Shown one piece after another: positions 53,844 to 64,000 of a stretch of DNA of 64,000 nt. Source of the DNA: Paragorgia papillata. Its lineage: Eukaryota; Cnidaria; Anthozoa; Scleralcyonacea; Coralliidae. The translations under genes and the position numbers were made by a program. The stretch is from assembly GCA_035771165.1 (NCBI GenBank), contig JAWNZC010000280.1:124001-188000 (forward strand). The letters are read 5' to 3'. The notes under the pieces are model-generated. The model was not told the origin of the DNA and made no database searches. It saw only the letters and a program-made list of their open reading frames with translations. Numbering within the stretch: position 1 is the stretch's first letter; every line of letters starts with the position of its first letter.

Positions 53844-55729
53844 GTAGAAAGACGGCAGTACTATTCAGATACAAAAAAATGGGCGGCGCAGTTAATAGTA
53901 GATAGTATATAAACGGATAAAAATGTTACATATATTCATGATATATTATAATAAAATACAACTATTGGTAATAGCAAAATTATGATATGGTTCAGCTACA
54001 TGTAAATGCATATACAGTATGGTGACAATGACGTATTTAGATTTTATCAATTATATTCTAGATGTTACATGTAAATACGACAACAGAGTCACAGAGGGAG
54101 TCAATGCATGATGTTAGAAATGTAATCAGGTCTGCGTCGGACGTCGAACGCCGTGTGTAAAATATATCCGTGGCTCATAATAAAATGCGTAGTAAACAAA
54201 CGACGTTGAATCCTGGGTGTTCGGTAATACAGCGAGTTTGATTCTCCATATCGTCCAAGCACTGTTAGTTTTTTCCGGCACGGCTCCAATCTCACAACAG
54301 CAACGACACCTTCAAGAGAGCAACACGAACACTTTAATTATTAAATTATACACCTAACCACACAACCGATGATTCTCTCAATAATAAAATTTTAATAACT
54401 ACGTACCATGATTGCACTGGGACTTCGTGGTTGCACTGGGACTTCATGGTTTAATAAAACGTCTTGAAAAATGAAAATTCCTGCTGTTCTTGTTGTTCTC
54501 TTGTATTCTCCTTCATATTCTAAAATTATGTGCGCTTCCTCTGGTGCGCTTCTTCCTCATATAGTCATTACAAGCGGCTCTAGATCGTTGTCAAACACTT
54601 CATTGTTGACCCCATCCATACCAGCAATGTCCGCATAAATTTCGCTTTCGCTGTCAGAGTTTCTAGAACTCGACTCGGAAGGTGAAGACGTTTTTAACAA
54701 AACAGGTATAACAAATCAACAAGACGTTCTCTATAGTTTGGCTGGTTTATTACGCGTTTGTGTTGAGTAGATGACGTCACAAAGTAGTACCGCTGTCTGA
54801 TTTCGCGGACTCCAAAAACGCAATGGCGGAGTGATTTTATGCCAAATTATACGACATTTAATCGATGTTTATGTACTCAAATCAACCTTAAAGTTGCTTT
54901 TACTCTTATATTTGTGTAACTTCTAAGCATAAGAAGTGATTAAGCCGCAAAAATCGTTAACGATTTTCGGTCGTACTGCCACTTTAAATGGCGCTAATAG
55001 GGACCTTAAGATCTACGACGGCAACTTCAACGACGGCGGCGTCCAAATAAAATAATTCTAGTTGTAAAACAAAGCCAATGAATAATTTGTAATCCCAAGA
55101 GTAATCCCAACGCCGTCCTCGTTCTTTTACAACGCCACGTAGAGCATTTCAACGTCTTCAAGACGACGTCAACGGCCAAAAGATGAGAACTGTTGCTTGA
55201 GATTGACTTCAATACAGACACTTCAATCATTTTAGCAGTACTGGGGCGTTTTATAAGTCATTAAACTAACTTTAAATATCCAATATAATAGTTAGTTAAC
55301 CGTGATGTTTTTCTACATGGTAACAAGGAATTCGCGCCACTTTTAAAAGATTTAATGTTTGAGAGTTCGACTCTGTGAAAGTATTCACAAAGAATACCAT
55401 TTTCTAAAGCATTTTATCTGGAGGAGCTTATATTCAATAAAGTTAGACAACTGAGAAGATTTTCAAGTATGTATTTGAAATAAGTCAAAGCAAAAAGTAG
55501 TGAATTTTTGAAGTGTACATTAATATGCAGATTGAGTGAAATATTCTAACTTGCTGCTTACTGTAATTTCTGTGCTTTTTATTGCTCAAAAATGAATTGT
55601 AAAAACTGGTAATGTTGGGTATAGTACCTGAGGAAGAAGTCTTTGTCGCTGAAAATCCTGAGTTAGAAACTTAAACGCGTCTTAAATATATTTCTTATTA
55701 GCTTTTAAAAGTCGTTTTTACATTCACGT

Positions 55730-55793
<64 letters not shown>
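55730..55793. repeat. (ACAG)16 microsatellite, right arm
   Basis: Sixteen units against eleven in the left arm. Confidence 0.95.
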
Positions 55794-55794
<1 letters not shown>

Positions 55795-55945
55795 GTTTAG
55801 AATGAATATTTCTAGTTTAGAATGAATTTTTCGAGTTTACAATGAATATTTCGGGTTTAGAACAGTGGTTTAGAATGAATATTTCGGGTTTAGAACAGTG
55901 GTTTAGAATGAATATTTGATGAAGTTTTGTAGATCCTGCGTGGTT

Positions 55946-56089
55946 AATAATGGTAATTGAACTGAGTGGAGTGCAATTTGGTCTGAAATCAAACGCGTGA
56001 TTACCAAATCGCACGACCGCGAAGCGGGAGTGTGATTTGTAATCACAAGTTTGATTTCAGACCAAAATTGCACGACACGAAGTTCAATT
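55946..56089. mobile_element. Foldback MITE, right-arm copy of 21168-21311
   Basis: TAATTGAACT termini and GGTCTGAAATCAAAC stem, as in the left arm. Confidence 0.85.
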
Positions 56090-56302
56090 ATCACTTTATT
56101 ATATGCATTTTGAAATCACACAAGAAATGAAATCACACTACAAATTTATTTAATTGTCCAGAAAACCGGAAATTGTATTTGCATAACATATTTGCATATT
56201 AAATTTAAAGTCATGTGACAAAAATGTCATATGACACAATCCCAACGAGCAATCAGTTCAACAGTTTTCAAACAAACACGTTCAGTTTCACAAACTCAAA
56301 GT

Positions 56303-56623
56303 TCAATCTTCGTCGTCTGAATCTAATATAAAAGCTCTTCGTTTCTTCTGAGGAGACTTCGAGGGAGACTTGTGGAAATAGTTGTTGATCGTGCAACCTG
56401 TGTAATTTGAAATTGGAATGGTTGAAGAAGCCCAGTGGCTAAACGCTGCCATTTGATACTGGGGTGGAAATAACGGAAATCCATTTGGCTGAATGTTGGG
56501 ATTAAAACTGATGGGCTGATGCCATTCTTCGAGGCTTTGTTGTTGGACAAGAGGACCATTTACTTCAGTCGAACTCGAAGCTGGGCTATTCGCGATGGTG
56601 TCTTTCCGGCGCCATTGTTTCAA
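56303..56623 (-). pseudogene. C-terminal exon-like frame, right-arm copy
   Basis: Counterpart of 20634-20954; one residue differs (SSSTEVNG here, SSSTAVNG left). Confidence 0.35.
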
Positions 56624-56993
56624 TGTTTACATTTTGAATTCGCCGGGATGTGCACCAGCTCTTTCATCCACTGTTTTGTCGAACGAGAAGTGTTATTATT
56701 TACCAACCTCGTCCCCAGGGCCATTTGTGGGGGCTGGGCCAAGATGGCGGCCAAAAACAAAATGGCGGGAACAAATGGCCCTGGCACAGGCTGCAAAAAA
56801 TGAGTCAAATTTTGACTCATTTTTGACTCGGACCCAGTCTTCACTAAGTTTACCGCGCCTAGTCAGGCTAAATTTTTTCTGAATATTTAGTTCAGCTTGA
56901 CTGACCCAAACTGAAAACAATCAAAACATTCATTTCCAAATACATTGTCGAATTATTAAAATAAATAGACTTTTAATAAATATCTGTAAATGC

Positions 56994-57918
56994 TTAGTAT
57001 TTATCATTTGCTTCACCGTCGTACCAAATTCGCAAGAAACTGGATTGCCGTTGTCTGGCCTTGTTTTCGTGAGTTTTCGGTGGATTCAATTCAGCGTTTT
57101 GAAAAACATTTAGGCTTCGTTTAATCGAGAATTCTTGTTTGAAAAATGCCTGCTTCTCAATGGCCAAACACGTAAATTCTGCCCTGTGTTGTACTTTCCT
57201 TTCGCAGCCAAAATACTTTTTGACTTTGTTCACCAAGTCTTTCGTTCGCCCAACAGTAGAAAACACACTGAATTGCCGTCCCATGGACTTCGTTGTATGG
57301 CAGCCAGGGCACAGAGACGACATGACCCATCATTACATATTCTTCCGACGTTTTTACGGGTGTTTCGCCAGCTTTCCTCACATTTTCATTCATTTTGAAG
57401 TTGTTTTTAACAGCCGGCAATTCTGGTATCACTATATTTAATATAATTTGAGCCCTATAAACAAATGCCCGCGAGTTAGCCTGCCGCCCGCCTTGTTTCC
57501 ACCAATCAGAATACCTAAAACATCCAATGTTATCTCGACCAATCAGATGTGGTGATAGCTCAGCCTGTGCCAGGGCCATTTGTTCTTGGCCGCCATCTTG
57601 GCCCAGCCCCCACAAATGGCCCTGGGGACGAGGTTGATTATTTACAGCTACAGACCGTAGTTCTTCTATATCTTCAGTGCCAAGTTCTGGAAATCTAGAT
57701 ACATCTACTTCGCTGTTTTGAAAAGCTTCATTTGTTGTTGTTTCTTGCACATTTGTACTGCTTTCATTGCACTCCAGAGGATGCAAAACGTCGCGGTTCA
57801 AAGGAAAATATTCTTCTGGTATAGTATCAAATGAGGGATTATGTTCTTCAAACAAATTTGCAGCTTCGAAGAGCTCATTGTCATCGTCAAGAAATTATAA
57901 GTAATTTAACTCATCCAT
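56994..57918 (-). pseudogene. Broken Crypton/DUF3504-like fragment, right-arm copy
   Basis: Counterpart of 19338-20262 with the same early stop and in-frame MITE. A Gly/Arg difference (FPLNRDVL) distinguishes the arms. Confidence 0.35.
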
Positions 57919-58688
57919 TTTGGACTAAATTTAAGTGGGGCATTTAAAATTTTTTAAAAACTTAAATTTTGTGCCTTTTTCCTCTTTAATTTGATTGGTT
58001 AGTTTTACTAAGATATTAAACCTGATTGGTTGTCTTGGTGCAGAGCTTCAATCTGATTGGCTCAAAAATGATGCGATTACAGCTGAAGATGATGCGATTA
58101 AAGCTCAAAATAGTGCGATTTGGGAATTAATCGCACTATTTTCAGCCAATCAAATTGCATGAAACACCATTGATTTCAAAATCAATATAATAAATTTGGG
58201 AACTCGCGTGATTATGGGTGGGGTGGGTATGAAAGGAGGCGAAGGTCAATCACGAAGACATTCTATATTGTCAGGCTCTGACCGAAGAAGAGGAAAGAGA
58301 AGCAAGGACGCTATTTCAACTCCGAAGAAGGCAAGAAGACGACGTAATTCCTTTCTTCTTTGTATCTTGGTAAGTTGAATTAATATTTCCTTTATTTCCT
58401 TACTCTTCATTTCCGAAGTTATTAAACGCAAACACTCGAGTGAATTATTAACCACGTTTTCTTTTCTCGCGAAATATCGCCATTCTTGTTCAAGGTCGAA
58501 GGACAGCTTGAAGGAAGAAGATGATGATGGCGTTTCTTCTTCGTATCTTGGTAAGTTGAACTAATAATGCGTTCTTTACTTCCTACTCTTCATTATGAAG
58601 TTATTTAACGGAAATATTCGAGTGAGTGGAAGTGTATTTTCTCGAGTCCGTCGAGTGGTCATGCCGCCATGTGCTCGCTCAGTTCAAC

Positions 58689-61142
58689 CATAGTCCCTGG
58701 AATTAAAGTGTCTGGAAACGCGGCGTACTTCAAAGGAAAAACACGGCAAGCTTTGCCCATATTGAGGTAAGCGTATCACGTGACATGAAGGGGCACGGTC
58801 AAGGCTATCAATATGGCGACAGAACAAGGCGCGAGCGCTTTCCAAGTGAAATATTGACGATGATGAGTTTGATTTTGGAGATGATACCTTAGCGATAAAT
58901 TTAAATTTACTGGAGATGGATGCGGCGGAGATTGAAGCTCAAATGGAGACTATTGTCAGCGCTGTAAGTGTTTTATCGATGTTTATAATACGATAAGTGC
59001 TGCTCTCAGGACATTAGGAACACCGAAGGCTGAAATGGTTCTTTGTATTTTCAGATGCAGGAACCCCCCAAGTGTTTTTTGTGTGTTATGTGCATCAAAA
59101 CATGAAATCGAAAGATGGTTTGACCTTACATGTTCGAAGGAACCACAGTTAGCTTAGTAAAAGGCTGTGAAACGGGAGAAGACAACCACAAGCTGGCATC
59201 CTTACATGTGCGGTGTTGTCAAACCATCAAACATTGTCGAAGGGGCTAAACAAAATTTTCTGCAGTCGGGTGTTTATTTGCAATAACTAACCGCTTTCTG
59301 GCTTGTCGAAATCAGAAACATATACAGGCACCGAAAAGGGGAATCGAGCGATTAGCAATTCTATGGCTATTTATTTTGCGCTCAGCCAAGTTGTTGGAAA
59401 ATTCTAATTAAACTTCTGTTGTCGACTGTGACCTGCTGAGATTTAAATTATTAGTTTTGTCAAAGCATATTGTCTTTTGGTAATTAGTAACTATCTTGTG
59501 CTTTTAAACTTGTTAATTATCATTATTTTCTGTACATGTTAAAATGAGTGGTCTTAACTTTTTCATCAATTAAATGCTATTTAAAGATTATATACCATGC
59601 AATTGTTCTCTTTGTTATTATTTTACTGGTAATACATAATAAATTATCCTGTGCAGTGATCACAGACTTCTCTACAGTATGCTTTCTGGCTTTTAATGGC
59701 AGATTAGTGATATCAGTGCTTTTCCTTTTTATGACATCCTGAAACATTTCCTTGTATCACTGGCAAACATTTTTTCTTTGAATAGAAATGGCATTAGCAT
59801 TTATAATGTACTTGAACTCATACAGATCAAGTTTGGGTTGCTGAGCGTTTCCCTGCAATCCTCATTTGATGGACTCTATAACCATCAAATTACTCTTTAA
59901 CCATGCACATCGTGACAGATATCAGCCATCAGGATGTATTTTAATCCTTGAAGAAGGAATTGAAAAGAAGTAGGTTGTAATTTTATTAGACTGTGTTTGT
60001 GTTGAGATAAACATTCTACATTGTGAGAAACATTGGGGTCTTTCCAACACTTGATAAAAGGTAAAAATTCTGTTGTCAACTACTGCACGCGTACGTGCAT
60101 CATTCAGAATTTTCACTCTGTGCTTAACTTGACTCGTGCATGGGGTTTTTATGGCAAATTTTGTGATGCTCCAGCTCCGGTTTCTCTGTAGTTGTCTAAA
60201 ATTTGTTTTGAAATGCAGCATGTTAAGTAAACAAACTCACCCGACCCGCGGATTATTTTGTCGCGAAACCCATATATATGGAAGTTTTATTAATGCAATC
60301 TGAGCGAATTCGACCACTTGTTTTAACGATTCTCTCCGCTTCACAAAACTGGTATATTGCCTTTAACCACTTGGAATGGATAGCGGTATTTTCGACTTTA
60401 GTCAGTTTACCAAGGCCATGCCCACTGACCGAAGCTTTGCGCGGTGCATGACATAACAGACTTATTTCTCGCTCTAGCACCCGTTTTGGCAAAAGTGATG
60501 CGCAACTGCTTGTTGCATTTAGGGCAGGCTAGTTCTGAGTCACAATCTGGTTTTTTTCAACGATTTAAAGTAAGAAATAATCGAGAAATATTAAATAAAG
60601 TGAGACCAAACAAATGCGATCGAGGCCTACTATTATTAACCAGCTGTCAAGTGATTTTATCATCGGATAAAGTATAACTTTCTCTGGAAATCATCAAATT
60701 CAGATAACCAAATTATATAATGTAGCGTGTATATACTTATATACTAACTTCAATGTCACTTGGTTGGAAATGTGTATTACAAATGTGTACGTTGCCTTCG
60801 TCTATTTATCTGCGAATATCTTTTATATCAACAACGACGTGTCGTCGTGTTCCTTTGTAATACCGTAATATTTATTATTTCTCTTCGCCAAGACGCCTTT
60901 GCAACATCTGACGTAGATGGAATGCTTAATAGACTTATCCTTTCGTGTTTTTTCTCCGCGATTATTACTCTACATCCAAATGTTGAACAATTTGCGCCCG
61001 GCAGTACTTTTGCTGAGCGTGGCTAAACAGATAACATCTGAAACGTGCCCCTTCTTCCCACGTGATCAGAATTGAGAGGGAACAAAAAGTGTGCGCTTTG
61101 AAGTACGCCGCGTTTCCAGACACTTTAATTCCAGGGACTATG
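58689..61142. mobile_element. 2,454-bp TIR element, right arm only
   Basis: Ends CATAGTCCCTGGAATTAAAG and CTTTAATTCCAGGGACTATG continue as complements for about 46 bp. GTTCAAC flanks both sides (58682-58688 and 61143-61149); the left arm at about 18568 has a single GTTGAAC (reverse complement), the empty site. Inside, minus no long frame; on the plus strand an acidic exon-like stretch (DDEFDFGDDTLAINLNLLEM, to a donor GTAAGTG at 58963) and, near 59055, a degraded C2H2-finger-like piece (CFLCVMC then SKDGLTLHVRRNH after a frame change). Superfamily not assigned. Confidence 0.9.
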
Positions 61143-61337
61143 GTTCAACACTGAGTTGACCTCGTGAAGATGAAAGCAAATATGCTTGAAATTGAATTCA
61201 TTTGTCTTCTTAAACCAATTAAGCACGTTGTTGTTTTAGTTTTGAAGCTTTTTTAATTGATTTTACGACATTTTAACGAGTTTCACTTTTTACTCCAGTA
61301 CAGGTGTGGCAGTAGGCAAGTCATTAAGGGACTTTAA

Positions 61338-61548
61338 AGCCCTAATCAAACGAGAACGCAAGTCATCGCAAGTTGGCAGTCACGCTATCCGTCAGCCAGC
61401 CGCTCTGAATAGTTTCCCGAAAATATCATATATCGTGACAAAGTTAAAACACTCATGAAACCTTTATTTTGTTAATTTGGGTGTTAAAATGAACGCCACA
61501 GAAATTCTGACTGCCAACTTGCGATGACTTGCGTTCTCGTTTGATTAG
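61338..61548. mobile_element. TTAA MITE, right-arm copy of 18166-18379
   Basis: Foldback between TTAA at 61334-61337 and 61549-61552. Confidence 0.9.
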
Positions 61549-62869
61549 GGCTTAAGATTCAGGCAACGTCATTTGCAAAAGATCTTTGTGTTTGACATAA
61601 AATTCTATTGTTCAAACACGTTGTCGTAGTCGTCGTGTTTTCTTAAAGTCCCTAGTGACGCTCAGCACCATTTTGTTTTCAAACAATTTATAACTTGTTA
61701 CTCGGGCTACCTATGGTAGGTGGAGTCTGGTTTCGGCTTTTTTGGGGGTTCCACAAAATGGCATTATTGCATCATCCTGTCAGGCCTTGCAAAACTGGAA
61801 GGCATGTTGCATGCTCGATTTTTCGAGTTCTTTCAAGACAGAACAGACAAATTTATTACAGACGTGAGAAAATGCCGTGTTGACACTTGACATCATTGAC
61901 TTGAGGACTAGAGACACAAGAAAGAGCTGCAGAATATCAAAGAACATATACGTACTGTTTACCTAGTATTAAATGCCTTGCTGCTTGGTCCAACAACTAC
62001 GAAACGCAGGTGATAGGCACCGAATAATGCAAAAAAAATGTTTAGATATGTTAGTCGTCTACAAGTCACCTATCATGAAGGTGTCGTATTACATTTGGAA
62101 ATGTGTTTCAAAACATGTTTAAATATTTTCTGTTGGTACGATTTACATGAATTCTATATCCGGACCATCGCTTGAATCTGCCGATTTCAGCACCATAGGT
62201 TTTGTGGTTTTGTCTAGTTTACTGAAAGTATTAAGATCATTTGATTATTTGGCGAAACGGGCTTGTTGTTGGGTTGTTTACACCAAATTGCTTCATGGAA
62301 CCAAGTACTTCATATAAGACCATATACAAAGAATTTGTGTCGAGGCTAGAGTTTAATACATAAAAATCAACAATCCAAATTACCTCTAACTGTCCAATTA
62401 CACAGTTTCAGAGTGGTTCTTACATAACTACACTGCTTAATGATTGCTTCTGGGGGTTTTGTACTTTTTAACAAACACTTAAAATGTGCACGCTGTTCCG
62501 CAGGTTTTCTAGATGTGCGGTGGCTAAGCCAATATTTGCAGAAATCAGTAGCCCCGAGTGAATTACGCCTGAGCAGGTGTCTTGTTTATTATTCACTATC
62601 TGTCTGTCCTATTTATTTATCTGTAGTTTTCTCTGTTTGTCTCACTCTTGTAGTATTGTACTGTTGTAGATGTTTGTCTGGGCTAGTATGGGCTGTCTAA
62701 TGCTGGGGAGGGGGGGGGGGGGGTATTATGGTAATTTCTGGGTAGGGGTGTGGTGCTGTGACATCAAATCCTGACCCTTTCCCAGACCTAAACTTAAAAA
62801 ATCAATACCCTATCCCAGCACTGGTGTTGCATTGGCATTCATACCGTATCAGACCAAAATTGGCACCCT

Positions 62870-62985
62870 ATTCCAGACCAAAATGGACTATTTATATACC
62901 CTACTCCAGACCAAAATGGACAATTTATATACCCTACTCCAGACCAAAATGGACAATTTATATACCCTACTCCAGACTCTGAAGC
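62870..62985. repeat. 33-bp minisatellite, right-arm copy
   Basis: Units ACCCTACTCCAGACCAAAAT plus GGACAATTTATAT. Confidence 0.9.
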
Positions 62986-63044
62986 TTAAACTGTTCCATA
63001 AGGACTGGCCACTGGCTGCAAGTATGGGTGATAAAGGGTATTGG

Positions 63045-63850
63045 TACGTCACCTCTTGGAGAAGCCTTTCTATTCTTAATCCATTCCATTCTTAGCATCA
63101 GGTGCAAAATCTGCAATGGTTCTATCCATTAATCGTGGTCTGTTTCTCTCTTCGTGAGACTCTAGTTGGCTGCTGTATATTTTTTGAGAAGTTTTGGTGA
63201 TGCTGTCTTTTTGGAGGCAGCAAAGTCAAAACTGAGTGAATCCGTGCTGGCTTGACAGGCTAAGGTAATGCAGCCTTGGGTGGCTGCAGTGTCAATGGGA
63301 GGAAACTGGGTTTTCTGTCGACCCGTAGACACTCTACACGCATGCTAATCTTGCTGCCCTGTCGGAAAAAGAAACAGAGTTTGTTTTCTATAGTCTCTAC
63401 TTCCGTTCAAAACATACTTGGCCCGAGTCGAAGTCATCTCTTTGACTCCCACCATCCTGAATTGGATTTGGCTGTCGAGCAATGAGGGGGGTCCCAATTA
63501 AACTTTGACCATGTGTAAATACATATATACATAAATGAATATATAATAAACGATTAATAAACACACACAAAAGAATAAACAGAAAAATTACTTTTTTAAA
63601 TTTAAATTGTCCCGAATGTCCCTCTTGCCCTCAGCCCCCCCCCCCCCCCCCCCCCCACCCCCCTCCCCTCCCATTCGTTTTCCTCTCTCGCGAAGGCCGC
63701 AAGTAATAGCTGTTTGAAATCTTCCTTTCCGGCCTCCTCCTCCTTCTCTCCATCCTCTCTAAAAATAGAAACATTTTGCTCGAGTGTTTTGAAATAATTT
63801 CATACCATCCCAGATTCTGGGAGGCACGTGACCAGCCGTAGCCATGGGTA
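63045..63850 (-). repeat. Dispersed block, reverse copy in right arm
   Basis: Reverse complement of 10250-11043, cut at 63044/63045 where it is joined to the last bases of the AAAGGGTATTGG MITE. Contains the Glu/Lys-rich exon and a long C-run (63636-63656). Confidence 0.9.
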
Positions 63851-64000
63851 CAGAATGACTTCTCGCTTTAAGACGGATCAGCTGTGAGTCATCAACTGTC
63901 TTTGATGATCCACAGGTTGACATGTCTCTGGTGGCTTGGGAGGGCCCCGGCGAAAATTTGATGAATTGTTCATGAATAGTTCATGAATTTTGTTCATGAA

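Larger units (their letters stand above)
47012..54983. mobile_element. TTAA-flanked element hosting a BEL retrotransposon
   Basis: Termini AGTGGCAGTACGATCG and TCGGTCGTACTGCCACT are bounded by TTAA (47008-47011 and 54984-54987). The left arm has one intact TTTTAAA at the matching place (about 22250). Removing the BEL element and its duplication leaves about 2,032 bp. A second inverted pair, GTGACGTCATCTAC near 47210 and GTAGATGACGTCAC near 54770, extends the terminal similarity imperfectly. An acidic minus-strand exon-like stretch (SDSESEIYADIAGMDG, near 54600-54680) is unrecognised. TTAA preference suggests Kolobok or piggyBac; no transposase is visible, so non-autonomous. Confidence 0.85.
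36101..64000 (-). repeat. Right arm of giant inverted repeat
   Basis: Reverse complement of 10099-33149. Relative to the left arm it carries two extra mobile elements (47012-54983 and 58689-61142), 20 extra bases of CTGT/ACAG microsatellite, about 26 extra bases around the pentanucleotide tract, and lacks the 5,623 bases at 11044-16666. Scattered substitutions are visible, for example an Ala/Glu and a Gly/Arg codon change in the paired frames near 20690/56560 and 19461/57795. The arm is still matching when the window ends in the TTCATGAA-rich array, so its outer boundary is unknown. Confidence 0.97.

Noticed and set aside
36101..64000. Right arm as a pure sequencing foldback artefact
   Set aside because: A foldback of one molecule would be identical; the right arm has two elements with target duplications absent from the left and lacks 5.6 kb. 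A haplotype misjoin remains possible and is kept as an alternative.

Overview
The window looks like animal nuclear DNA, most likely from a cnidarian and probably an anthozoan. It is AT-rich, has short exon-like islands with GT/AG splice signals, and is packed with BEL/Pao, hAT, KDZ, LINE and TTAA-flanked elements. The taxon is inferred from the overall repeat style; no single-copy gene proves it. I see no intact conventional cellular gene. The only long intact reading frame is a retrotransposon polyprotein.

The dominant structure is a very large inverted repeat. Bases 10099-33149 (left arm, ~23.1 kb) reappear as the reverse complement in 36101-64000 (right arm, ~27.9 kb, running off the window), around a 2,951-bp unique spacer (33150-36100). 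Arm differences include base substitutions, a CTGT microsatellite of 11 versus 16 units, a 7.97-kb TTAA-flanked element holding a full-length BEL/Pao retrotransposon (right only), a 2.45-kb element (right only), and 5.6 kb present only on the left. The arms are therefore not one sequence read twice. They are either a genuine inverted duplication or two haplotypes joined head to head.

Region by region: 1-7200 holds rearranged, partly duplicated exons of a BEN-domain gene, a truncated hAT transposase, LINE fragments and dispersed repeats. 7290-10150 is an array rich in the palindrome TTCATGAA, interrupted by ~126-136-bp tandem repeats. 10250-11516 is a second copy of the block at 3027-4196. 11044-16666 (left only) holds a coiled-coil exon, a 1.4-kb hAT-like element with a BED-finger-like reading frame, and a dispersed repeat. 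16667-33149 (both arms) holds MITEs, a broken two-part gene, KDZ transposase-like exons, a LINE fragment split by a hAT element that is itself split by a TA-flanked element, a pentanucleotide tract of ~0.9 kb, and a tRNA-like sequence with an 8-bp anticodon stem. The spacer holds a hAT MITE and a long-TIR foldback element split by a 5'-truncated LINE.

Almost everything recognisable is mobile DNA, and the nesting gives a relative chronology. The KDZ/LINE/hAT/TA-element nest is in both arms and so predates their separation. The BEL element has identical LTRs and is in one arm only, so it is recent.
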